Part shown: piece after piece, positions 51,275 to 62,800 of the stretch
Layout: the number at the start of each line of letters is the position of its first letter
Numbering within the stretch: the first letter of the stretch is position 1
Assembly (NCBI GenBank): GCA_023055355.1
Contig: JALJCS010000001.1
Span: forward strand, 76,301,381-76,365,380
Reading direction: 5' to 3'
Length of the DNA stretch: 64,000 nucleotides
Origin: Agelaius tricolor
Lineage: Eukaryota; Chordata; Aves; Passeriformes; Icteridae
Notes under the pieces: model-generated
Databases searched by the model: none
What the model saw: only the letters and a program-made list of their open reading frames with translations
What the model was told of the DNA's origin: nothing
Translations under genes and position numbers: made by a program

Positions 51275-51990
51275 GGGAATGAGATGCTGGAGAGCAGTGC
51301 CATGGAAAGGGACCTGGGGGTCCTGGTTGATACAAAGTGGAACACAAGCCAGCAGTGCCCTGGCAGCCAGGAGGGCCATCCCTGTCCTGGGGACATCAGG
51401 GACAGCATGGCCAGCTGGGCAAGGGAGGGGATTGTCCTGCTCTGCTCTGCACTGGGGCAGCCTCACCCCCAGTGCTGGGGGTAGTTTTGGGTGCCACAAT
51501 GTAAGAAAGGCTTTAAACTACTGCAGAGTGTCCAAAGGAGGGAACAAAGATGGTGAAGGGCCCTGAGGGGAAGCCGTGTGAGGAGTGACTGAGGTCACTT
51601 GGTCTGTCCAGCCTGGAGGAGACTGAGGGCAGAGCTCACTGCAGTTACAGCTTCCTTGGGAGGGGAAGAGGAGGGGCAGGCACTGATCTCTGCTCTGTGG
51701 TGATGGTGACAGGACCCAAGGGAATGGCCTGAACCTGTGTCAGGGAAGGTTTAGGTTGGATATTCAAAAAACATTTTTCGGCCAGAGGGTGGTTGGGCAC
51801 TGAGCAGGCTCCCCAGGGAAGTGGCCACAGCACTAAACCGGACAGAGCTCAAGGAGCATTTGGACAACACTCTCAGGCACATGGTTTGACTCTTGGGGAT
51901 GGTGCTGTGCAGGGCTGGGAGTTGGACTGGATGACCCTTGTGGGTGCCTTCTGACTTGGCACAGGGTGTGGGTCCTTGATTCTCAGTACG
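51275..51990 (+). mobile_element. CR1 LINE 3' fragment with ORF2 C-terminal remnant
   Basis: This is the longest repeat relic of its kind here. It opens in the ORF2 reading frame: the plus-strand translation from 51284 begins MLESSAMERDLGVLVDTKWN, matching the C-terminal region of the CR1 reverse-transcriptase polyprotein. The frame is then lost by small indels. Later blocks follow CR1 order: 'cagcctggaggagactgagg', 'ggtttaggttggatattcaa', 'ctccccagggaagtggccac', and the 3' end 'ggactggatgacccttgtgg' with a decayed octamer (gattctc). The 5' two-thirds or more of the LINE is missing, so the copy is dead. The local GC richness and the open frames on both strands at 51119-51566 come mainly from this element. 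Confidence 0.92.
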
Positions 51991-54900
51991 CAAGGTTCAG
52001 CCTTGAGCTGGGCACAGAATCTCTTTATTACACACCAGGGGGTATTTGTAGGCCTAGGATATTGTTCACCCACTTCCCAGTAAAGATTCTTAGATGGCAA
52101 GTTAGAAGTCATTTTGCTCTCAGGGTGTCCTGAATTTCTGCAGCAAGGTTTATAACATTATCTGGGCCATCAGTAACACCAAAACTCTCTGCCTTGAAGT
52201 CACAGGTTCAAGTCCCAGCTCTCTAGCACGTTTGTTTATTTTATTCACTGGCTGTTTAATATTTAATATATAAACACTATTTAGAACAAGAACAGGGATT
52301 CATAATTTACCCTTTTTAGGCAAATTTCCTCATAACATTATTAAAGACTTTTGCTGTTCTTGTGTTTTCTGGCTTTTTTAGTGGGTCTTAATTTCTTTGC
52401 TGCACAAAAGGGGAAGTGTCTCACAGATGCCAAGATCATCTCTAGTTTGGATAGTTTCCTGATGAATAGTTTTGACTTTCTTCAGCATTAAGAGGTTTGT
52501 GTAAGGGTGTTGACTGTCCCCAGGGTGAATTACCCCTGACACCTCATCCAGGTGAACCACAAATTAGGTCATTTCTCTTTCCTGTAAATTAATAAGATGG
52601 TCTCATAAAAGTAGGTGATGCTTTTTTTCTCATTTTCACAGATATACTATAGGTATATTTTAAATATCTTTGATTGAGTTTTTCAAGAAACTAGATGGCA
52701 AAGCAAAACAAAAGATCAGCTTGGACTCACATAAGACACAGAGATGAAGGAAGGAGCATTTGGTGGGATGAACTTCAGATACCTTTGCAACTTCATCAGC
52801 ATTTGCAGACCTGAGGATTTCTGGTTTTTCCTCCTTAGGTGGCATCCTAAATTCCAACTACATGTATTTTTAAAATTCAGTTGAGAAGTCTTCAATGATC
52901 CCATGTTCCTCTGTATCAGTTTTCTGGTTGCATATAGCTAGCACCAGTTCCTGCTTCTGGGTGGGAGTTTAAGAAAAACTACTGAAAATTTGGAAGCTTT
53001 TGTTGTGTTTAACATTTCCCAGGATGCAATTTTCTTTAAGCTTGCTGGAGTTTGACTGTTGCTGCTGTTAAGTTAGATCAACATCAGCATAGACACCCAA
53101 TGGGAAACTGGGTATGAAGTTTTCACTCAATCAGGAGAAAAGAAGGATTGAAAATGAAGCAAGGACAAAGAATGAGAGATAAAAGTGAAGGATGAAGTGG
53201 GACAGTTTTGTCCTTCTGAGTCTTAGAAGCCCATATCCACAGCAATAACTTATACAATGCTTGATTTTTTTAGATGGTAAAAAATAGTTTCCTGCAAAAC
53301 TTAACTTTTCATGGTTAACTCCTTCAAGTGGGGTCCTTAATTTCAGTTGGAAATTTAAACACTTATTGCAGTGATTGCATTGAAATGACAAATTGAAAGA
53401 AACATGAGATGGAAAAATACAAAGTATGTGTTAAGAATGCTCAGTTGAACTGAGAAAACAAGGTAGCATCCCTCCAGAAGAGATCACCTGATATCTCAGT
53501 CCTCACTTCTGGTAAGATGCTGAAAGGGTCTGAAAGCAAATTTTTCCAATTTATTCCAGCTGGATGATAAAAGTACAGCCTGTATAGAAAGTGTATTTTA
53601 CTAGTGCTCATTAAAGGAATTGAATTTAAGAATAGTGCTTTGGTCCTGCATTTAAAAAAACAAACTTGAGAAATGTTTCCCATATGGAAACTGATAGGAT
53701 TGTACTTTGAAGAAAAAAATCTCTCCCAAACTAAACCAGACCTGTCCAGTCCTGTTCTAACCTGAGGTTAGAGGAATATTTTGCGTGGTTCCCTAAGATA
53801 CATTACTTCTAGGATTCTTTCCCCATTTTAAGTAAGGAAGGCTGGAAGACAGTCCATCTGATTTAAGCTATTTTACTGAGAATTTCTGCCATATTTTGAG
53901 CATGTTCCAAGTAGCAGTTGAGATATAAATAGCAGAATAAACAAACAGCTGCGCAAGCAAAGTTGAAAAGTCAGAGACCAACAAGATTATCAGTTGTTTC
54001 TGCAGTACTTCCAGACTGCTAACATACCAAATGTGATATCATGTGACAAACAAATTCTTTATTGCCAGCAGCTAGATTTGGCATTTCTTCATTCCCTGCT
54101 TACTCATTCTGAAGACTTTTTTTCCATATTTTCATCCTGAAAATAGAGAAAATTACATTAAAACTACTGACAATGGAAATCCCAATTGGTTTTGGTCAAA
54201 AATCCTGGCTTGTGTACTTTGCATTTCACTTGCTTTATGGTATATTTATAAATATGAGGGCAGCTATATGTTGAGAAATGAAAGTCCAGAGGTGAAATAA
54301 AATGTTCCCTCCCTTCCAAATCTACCTTATTGAAGAAGTGGGAAGATGTCTTTTACCTGATATTTGTGTGCAAATACTGTTTATGATAAAATGATGAGCA
54401 GGCATAAGATTCTCTGTATCCCATATTTGATTATGAATACTACTCATTTGGCATTTCTTCCTGACTATAAACACTAGGACATAGACAATCCTGCATAATG
54501 AAACAGCTAGAATAATGAGAACACCAGACTTTTAATGCTCTCTACAAATGCAAATAAGTTAAAATGTATTTACTGATTGCTGAATAACTACCTGTCTTCA
54601 CTGGGTTTCAATCTGAGTTTATGTCCTCGAGTTCACAGGAAATTTTTTTTTATTAAACTGAGTCAAAGCCTATTGGTTTTTAATGGGCTATAGTGTATGT
54701 GACCAAAATGTTTAGATCTGTTAACATTTTCCAGAGCTCTGGTGCAGAAGATGATTTATGATTCTTACTTACAAGGACCAAAGTCTCTGCTGAAGGTACT
54801 GTGAAGAATCACATTCACTTTAATGTCTTGAAATTAAGCATAAAATTGAGCTTCTTTCATTCATTTTACTGCCACTTTCAATAGTGTAGTAGCAGTATCT

Positions 54901-55594
54901 GAATGCATTGCATTGGTGTTCAGTCATTTATGTGCAAAGGAAGTTAAAATGTATTTTAAAGACTCATTGCCCAAAAGTAACTTTTAAGCTGCTTTGAAAT
55001 TCTTCATGTTTTGACATTATTTATGTGTTTCGACTTATTTATTTCAGTGGGAATGGTCATTGTCCCTTTAAATATTCCAGTCCTTTTTAGAATCCTGGTA
55101 GTTCATTTTCTATCTTGAGTGTAAGTGTCCTCTGATTCAGGTTCTCATGTCAACATTGAAGTGCTCTTTCATTGTTGTTTTCTTGAGTGATGGTGGCATT
55201 TGTGAATCCTGTAAGCATGACTGCAGTTTGAAATTGGAGAGAGTTAATCTAGGAACACTTATTCTGCTACTATTAAACCACAGTCTCATGGGATGAGCTG
55301 AAAGAAAAGTACAGGATGCCCAAAACATTTACTATATTGGACAAGAAATTGGAGCCCTTTGAGCTCTTTCCAAGTACTTGTGATGTTTGACCTATCCATT
55401 AGTCATATTTGGTCTATGATCTCCGGAGTATCTTTTATAGGAGGTGAGCTAATAACCGCAAAAGATGGATAGTCAGCTAAAAGATTTTAAGGGATACAGC
55501 CTATCAAAACAAGATGGAGTTTCTCTATATTAATAGTTGAAGTAATACACTAATATGTCAATTACCAATCTCAACATACTGTAGAGAGGGAATG
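51991..55594. other. Unique sequence, no gene seen
   Basis: AT-rich DNA with open frames of at most 86 codons and no domain. A tRNA-like box lies at 52205. Confidence 0.5.
52150..52235 (+). mobile_element. Possible tRNA-derived SINE relic
   Basis: ggttcaagtcc at 52205-52215 fits the B box of an RNA polymerase III internal promoter (GGTTCRANNCC), and the following 'cagctctct' resembles the MIR SINE just after its B box. The expected A box upstream is not clear and no cloverleaf can be drawn, so it is not a functional tRNA gene. An 11-base match can occur by chance. Confidence 0.3.
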
Positions 55595-55690
55595 GGTATC
55601 ATTATTCCCATCTGACAAAAATGATATCCAGCCTCCCAAGGTCACTCATGCCATACGTAGCAGAGTTAAGAATAAAATGAAGGTCTAAGA
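55595..55690 (-). mobile_element. Probable MIR SINE relic
   Basis: On the plus strand the order 'tatcattattcccatctgac', 'cctcccaaggtcactca', 'gtagcagagttaagaa' and 'aaggtcta' follows the complement of the MIR family (its pyrimidine-rich block, the 'cccaaggtcac' core, the 'gcagagctggga' segment, and 'caggtct'). Spacing is close to expected. MIR-type elements are very old (amniote ancestor or earlier) and sparse in birds, so the identification rests on four short blocks and is moderate. Confidence 0.55.
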
Positions 55691-58452
55691 GAACGTTGCT
55701 TGTGATCAGCCAGCAACAACAGCCTCTGTAAGAAACTATTTACTATCTAAAGAGTTAAGGCATGGGGGAAGGAGGGAAGCAAAGCAGAGCAGTGCAGCAA
55801 AGGGACAGAGAAGCAAAATGAGGTGACTTCCCCAAAGAAGTTCAGTGAACCTTCCTTCAAGGAAATTCTAACTCAGAATTCATGCCCACCACTCATATTC
55901 CTAGTTACACCACCACTGGGACATCCATGGTACAGTTCAGAAGAATGTGTTTTCCTGAGTGTTGATGTTTATGGCACTGAATATCCAGGCCACCAGATAT
56001 TTTAGAGGACTGTCCTCAGACAGTGTCAGGCAAGAGCTGGAAGATGTTTCCATTACTTTACTCGAGGTCCTGTAAATATTATTTTTTATCCCAGTCTCTC
56101 TATGCTAGTTGCTATTGCCCTTCATTGTCAAGAGCTTTCCTCTCTCCTCAGAAAATACTGTCAGTGAATTCTCAGCTTAGGGTCCTTCACATTGCTCGTG
56201 AGACTTTTATTACTTAGAAATACCTTTATAAAATTGCAAAATTCCACTCAAAGCTTTTCTTTGCCAGAACACCTTACAGTAGTTAACAAACAGCCTGCTC
56301 TTTTTAAATCTTGCCGCACAAGTAAGTGTTAAAATATTTATCTTCTGTCTGTGCCTGGCAGTGGTCTCCAGATTTATAAACACTTCATACAAGACAATCC
56401 AGGTTAAACAAAAGAGTATCTGTGCACTATTGAAATACAGATATGCATTTGTTCATGTTTCTCTCTCTATAAATCTGTTTAATCTAGAACATGATCATTG
56501 GATGCAGTCAGCCAAATATGAGAAGAGATTTGTGTCAAAAGCACTGACTCAGCCCTTACTGGGCAGGATATGCCACTGAGAAATGAACAGAACTTCAAGA
56601 ACAACCAGTTTCCTCAGATAACAAAACTTGGCAGAAAGAATCAGTATGGGGTCTGGGCAGACCTGTCAGGAGAGCATTTTTTTTATTTTTGTAGAAATGG
56701 TTTAGATTAACAGTAAATATAGATTATTGATGGCATGTTACTCCTGGTACTGGAACTAGAAACTAGTAGAAGTAGGAGAAAATGAAGTTTTCTTAACCAT
56801 TTTCAAAATTACTTCAAATATTTAATGGTTTTTACATAGCCATGTGCACTGTGTCGATTTATTCTATTTACAGCAGCTAAGATATCTTCATGATGATGAT
56901 TCTAATCATGATGATATATGTACCAGGGTTCTTGTTTTGTAGACAGAAATTATGTTAAAATTTGAAAATGCAGAATTTTTTGTTCTTCAGTGCATAATTT
57001 TTGTCACAAATATTGAAAATAAACACACACTTTGACCTCTTAGTATAAAGTTACAAAACCAAAATTATCATGGACCTCTTTCTCTAGAGATATGATTGAT
57101 ATTATCAGGCAGAGAAACTTTCTGGTAGTATGGATACATCCTGTCTCTAGGATAGTTAAAATCCATTTATAGAATTTTTCTTTATTTTAGAACAGGCACA
57201 ACAGCATGGAGAATCTGACACCTAGTGTAGACTTTAAATCCTCATATAGAAGTAGAATAAAAATCTTGAGATTTGCTTACTAGAAGATTTTCTCATCTTC
57301 CATAATTTAAAATATTTATTACTGTAATCTTATATTTTGTCTATTCTACCTGAATGTCTGAAGCTCACATATCTGTATGAGAGACAAGATGATGTACCCC
57401 ATGAAAAAACAAAGCTTAACACTTTGTCCAAAAGAGAAGCATGTCATGCCTGGGAAAGGGAGCCTGACAATTTTTCTTCTCAACCCTTAATATCATAACA
57501 TTCACAGTAATGAGCCACTTTACATAGGGCTTTGATTACCTGGGGTGAGAAGGGGATGTAATAGCTGACGTGGATATCACTGCACTGAGCTTTTCACTAT
57601 TACCTCTTCCTATTAAATGCAAATCTCCAGCCAGATTAGGATTTTCTATGTCTCTCTACATTGCAGTTAATCATCTGAGACAGTTAAAGGAACCAGAATT
57701 GTAGATTTTATTTCCTTTCACTATTCTTGTGGCCTACATTTCAGCTCAGCTTAAATCAAGCACTCAAGCTGAGCTGTCTGTTTGCATGCTGCTCTGCCAG
57801 TTGTCAGCAGCAAGCTGAATGGAAAACAAAACCAGTATTTCAATATTTGAGCAACTGTTATTGTAAATAATTGCAGGAGTGCAGCCTCTTAGAGAATGAC
57901 TAGATATTGAAGGTATGAATGCTGTGCCTCTAAAGTGCTTACATTGCTGCTTCTAGACAAATGAAAGACAGAACATATCAATGCAACAAGACAGAAATAA
58001 GACATAAAATTTTCACAGTTCACATAAATATTCAAATGTCACCTGTAGTGAGAATTGTTAATAACAAGGTTAATATCACCAGCATTTCCAGGAAGAAGCT
58101 CTGATAAATTTCAGAGGAAAATATTACCCTGTGTCTTATCACTTACTCAAGCTAATCTGAAGTCCCAAGATGAAACTCAACCTAAAGAATTCCATTTTCT
58201 TGTTTCATACAATAGTAGAGCATTTTTTGTGACTATAATTTGGTCTCAGTTAACTTGAAAATTGCTCCAGGCCACCATAAAGCGTTTAAAGTTGATAATA
58301 CAAAATACCAAAAATCTGCACCATTCGTTTCTCAATTTGATTGTTTTGCACAGTTCATTTTTCTCCATTCCCAAGCACTAACATAAACTTTTCAGGTCTG
58401 ACAACACAATGTACCATTTCAGGTCATAGCATCTACTCCACAACTGTTTGGT

Positions 58453-58476
58453 CAAAGTTCTTTTGAAAGAACTTTG
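58453..58476. repeat. 10-bp perfect hairpin
   Basis: caaagttctt (58453-58462) and aagaactttg (58467-58476) pair exactly around the loop ttga. A third copy of ggttctttt follows directly, suggesting local template switching. Confidence 0.85.
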
Positions 58477-58660
58477 GTTCTTTTAGTATATTTTAAATAA
58501 ATAGGAATCTTTAGGGAAATAAGGAAACATAGATAAAATGGGCTGTCTCCCCCATCTGTCAGAATAAGTGCAATTCAAAAGTAAAGCAGTGCTAATAAAA
58601 TAGGAGAATGAAACACTAAAAAGGACCATTGAAAAGTGGGATAGAGAATAATAGCTTTGT

Positions 58661-58697
58661 TTTTTAAAGTCAGCAAGGGGCTTGCTGACTTTAAAAA
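58661..58697. repeat. Perfect 17-bp foldback with 3-nt loop
   Basis: tttttaaagtcagcaag (58661-58677) is exactly complementary to cttgctgactttaaaaa (58681-58697) around ggg. With a 3-nt bulge (gtt) on the left, the pairing can continue through agctt on the left and gct on the right. The perfect match over 17 bp with so short a spacer is unlikely by chance and fits a template-switch event. Confidence 0.92.
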
Positions 58698-59394
58698 GCT
58701 GAAAGTGAATAATGTCAAATGAACCAGATAAAATAAGTATTTATCATTGGCTAACACAGACTGAATCCTGAATGGAAAGCAATTTTCAATTAACTGGTCA
58801 TGCTGCACTTACCTGAGGTTATGTTGCATAATCAATCATGAAGACATGTTATTTGCCTACTGTTTATGAGCCAATACTCCCAAGACTTATTTTAAAACTA
58901 AAATGTTATTTTTAAAAGGAGGGGACTCAATGACCAAACTTGACTCCCACTGCAAAAATTGAATAAAAGAAGTCTGTTGACACTGTTAATGTAAAATTTC
59001 TAAATATTTTGAAGTTAAAGATTAGAGATGGTGGCATCTAACAGCAGAAAGAAACATGGCATTATCCTTCTGAACCAATTCCATGGTTACTTTTATAAAG
59101 AAAATTATTTCACTCTTGTTAATTACTGCAGACTATGAAAGTCAAAATAGGCCATTAAAGTGGTATGTAAAGGGATGCATGTACATGGTCTGTATTCCCT
59201 CTTTGTATGCTGAAAGGTGGTCAACAGTCCCCTAAAGCAGCATTTATATTGCTTCATTTGGTGTCTTTTAGCATATGTCCTGAAGTGGTCTCTCTCCTAG
59301 GCAAACCAAAATTTCACTCCTCTGCTATGTAGAACTGCTTTGCAATGCTGCTTCGAGTCTTTGTGTTGCCCAGCTCTCCATGAGCCTGAAATTT

Positions 59395-59835
59395 TATGGA
59401 AAAAAGCAACAAACTTGATGAAGGGTCTGGAGTACAAGTCTGGTGAGGAGCAGTTGAGGGAGTTGGAGGTGCTTAGCCTGGAGAAAAAGGCTCAGGAATT
59501 GCCTTATCACTCTCCACAACTGCCTGAAAGGAGGCTGTAGCCAGGTGGGGGGCAGTGTCTTATCCCAAATGACAAGTGATAAGACAGGAAGAAACACCAT
59601 CAAGTTGTCCCAGGGCAGGTTTATATTGGATAAAAGGAAAAATTTCTCCAATGAAAGGTTAGTCAAGTATTTGAACAGGCTGCCCAGGGAAACAGTCACC
59701 ACCCGTGGGGATATTTAAAAGATGTGTAGATCTGGCACTTGGGGACATGGGTGAGTGGTGGACTTGGCAGTGTCAGGTTAACAGCTGGACTTCAGGGGCT
59801 CAGAGTTCTTCTCCACCCCAAAGGATTCTGTGACT
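59395..59835 (+). mobile_element. CR1 LINE 3' fragment with ORF2 C-terminal remnant
   Basis: The plus-strand frame contains KATNLMKGLEYKSGEEQLRE and LEVLSLEKKAQ, matching the extreme C-terminal part of CR1 ORF2. Downstream blocks follow CR1 order: 'cctgaaaggaggctgtagcc', 'ggcaggtttatattggataa', 'aacaggctgcccagggaaac', 'atctggcacttggggacatg' and the terminal octamer attctgtg near 59824. The copy is 5'-truncated and carries frame-breaking changes, so it is inactive. Confidence 0.9.
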
Positions 59836-62800
59836 GTAAGGTGGAAAGGCCCCCAGGGACAGCCATATATAAATCTGCTTTGCAGTAGCTTAGACAGGGT
59901 GCATGGCTGAGACCAGCAATGCTGCAGACACCACTGATGGCAAAGATGTCCTGGTACCTCAGGACACTCTGGTACCTCAGTGGATCACTCTGAACACCAC
60001 AGGCTGTTCTCACACAGAGACAGATTCCCACTGCAGGCACAATATCACACATTCCTGTGCAACACAGACATAGTGCCCCATCCTACATCTCCTTCCAGAG
60101 AGACACACTCAAGCATGATGGAATCAAGATTTGTCAGAAGGGATCCATGATTTGGGGTTCCTCTTGAACATAACATGTAACTGTGCTGAGCTTGCTCCTT
60201 CCCAAATTTAAAGCCTTTTCAGTAATAGGGTCAATGGCAATTTATCAGTGAAGGTATGTGTCAGACCTGATTGCTTTTCAGTCTCTTGAGCTTCTTTACT
60301 AGCCACCTTCAGAATTTCTTCTTATTGCCTACTTTTCACTAGTTAAACAAACATATTCTGCACTCAGGAGCATAGAATGCAATTTGTGCTGACTTTACAA
60401 TTGCTTAGGGCAAAGAGGTTTTGTCTCATAAAAAAGAACTCTCAAAACCTTTGTAATACAAACAAATATTAATAATGCTCATGTCTTGGAGCAGTCTACA
60501 CTTCCCATGCCAGAGTATTCAGTTAAAAATTGATATATGCATGAGGCAATGGGAGATGATGTTCATAATAATTTAAAACGTTCTTAAAATTTAGCTTGCT
60601 TCAAGTAATAAATATAATAGATAATTGTATTATTTTGCTTTAATAAGTACATATATAAAGGTACAAGTGACTGTATTTGTAAAATATCAAAGAAGAATTC
60701 TGGTTTTCAAAAATATAAATATTCCAAATAAGTTGAGAGGAACTGCCCATGTACTTACTAGAAAGCATGTGCACAAAGATCTGAGGAATGATTGCATAGT
60801 TGGAGGCATTCTTTTCAGAAGACAACAAAGATTATTTTAAATACAACCACTGAATCACCCTAGAATTTCAAGCATTTTATAAAAACTAGTTAATTATACT
60901 TCTTGTTTACTGAACTCTTAATCAGAAGAGCTCAATGTCTTTTGCAGTAATTAATTAATTTTCTCTTCTGACACCACAGTGAGGCAGGAAAATATTATGA
61001 TTCCCTCTTATAATTTGAGCAGTGCCTCTTTTCAGTGATGCTGCAGTCTGTACTGCCTCCAGGAGCTGCCTCAGCAGGACACTGAACACTACTCACTTGC
61101 TGTGTGATTTTTGCAGGTGTTGGGACTGTTTTCAAGCAGTGATATGTAAGAAAGTCAAAAATAGCACCTGACAGTGACGACTTTGAATCACTGAGCTAAC
61201 CAGTAGGAGAACATTTTTGCTAAAGAATGTTAACTAATTTGTAAGGCACTTCTACAGTCTCTTTTGCAACATCTTTATTAGAGGCAGCTTCAGACACTTA
61301 GCAGCTGCTGTTAACCGAGTTCATTGACACCGAGGTAAACAGCAGGGTGGTGCTATCAGAGACAAGATGTGTTACAAAGGGAGCTGAGCCCTGTGAAATA
61401 GAGAAATTCCCCAGGAAGTGCTAATGGGTGAAAGACACGCCTGCATCCCAGTATGTCCTGTGGCTGAAACCCTCCTGCTAATGTTGTGCTAATTCAGTAA
61501 GATGCAGTAAGTTTAGTGCCATGGTTATTATGCATCAGAAACCACTTATCTCAAAACTTATGCAAGAATTTCAAAGTACTGGTGAAAGTGTAGTTGTTAT
61601 TCAAGGACGTACACAGGAAATGCAGAGCGTGCTGTGTTGGGCTGGAACAGCTTTTGGGACTGAACAGGAATAGACATTTTCCTCTTGACCCTGCCTGCAG
61701 GTACCAAAGGCTTGAGCTGCACACCTCAGTAGTTTTGGTTACTGGGTGTTGTTCTTCAGGTGCTGGGCAGCACATTAGTGATGTGTCTGACATAACTCAC
61801 AGGGAATGTGCCTGGTGCATCCACTCACAGCTGCTGAAACATCTTCAGGCAGGGCTTAGGGACTGCTTTACAAAGCCACCTTGATGGCACTGCTAATATG
61901 TTTCATTCCCCATTTGCCCTTCTGTGCCGTTTTCTACAGCTACCACTAAGGAATGCCAGCAGAATTTGGGAGATGAAAGGAAAAGCAATCCCTACATTCC
62001 TGATATTCCTGAAAATACTAGTCAATCGTTTGCTTATCTTCTGCTGTTAGCTGTCTTCACAGCTTCTCTTAGGCAACTTTGCAGGGAAAGGGCAGAAATT
62101 CTGACTTGTCACACCTCATAAAATAGCAGGTCCTTGTCTTCTAACTTCTGTCCAAGGTCACAGACAGGGAATATTTGATAAGAGTTAGCCAGTAATCCTC
62201 TCAGAGATAAGGATTCCCTCCTGCAACTGGATATTACAGGGGTTTCAGTGGCAGAAGAGGATCTCATCTGCTTTGCCTCTCCTATTTTTCCATCCTCCAA
62301 GAATGGAGCCATAAAAATAGCTTTGGATGCTTACAAAAATCCTTTCAACATTTTTGAGAGTCAATGGCTGATAGGATCCAAGACTCTGTGAAGAAGAGAG
62401 AAGGTGTTTCCTGGGGTGATGTCAATCAAATACCTTTAGAAATAGTGGCTTTGGCTGATGGCCAGCATGGGACAGTCTCTGTTGATGGCCCATTTAGACA
62501 GGGTTCATTGTTCAAGGTTGTCACATACCTTTCTCCACTCTTTTTTCAATCAAACCAACTCTGAACAATTGATACATTTTTCTTGCAAACACAGAATGGC
62601 ATCTATTGAGGCATCATTGATGAATGTGAGGGACTTCTTTCCTTTCACATCCAAAGGTATTTAAAGCCATGATAGAAAAGATTATGCTATATATATTTAA
62701 AAAAAATAGAAAAAGCAGTTGGGGAAAAAAGATCTATAAGACTGTTTTGGAGCTTGACACTCACCAAGTTCAGTCCTAACTCTGCTGCAGAGCTTCTTTT

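Larger units (their letters stand above)
55691..59394. other. AT-rich unique sequence with foldbacks, no gene seen
   Basis: No named element. Open frames are at most 77 codons. Hairpins lie at 58453 and 58661. The segment 57690-57900 is dense and non-repetitive and might be conserved non-coding sequence. Confidence 0.5.

Noticed and set aside
51119..51566. Overlapping open frames of 66 to 126 codons
   Set aside because: Most of the interval is CR1 sequence. Only the frame starting at 51284 carries an ORF2 remnant, and it soon shifts. None is a host gene.
59340..59702. Frames of 66 (+) and 102 (-) codons
   Set aside because: The plus frame is a decayed CR1 ORF2 end and the minus frame is its antisense shadow.
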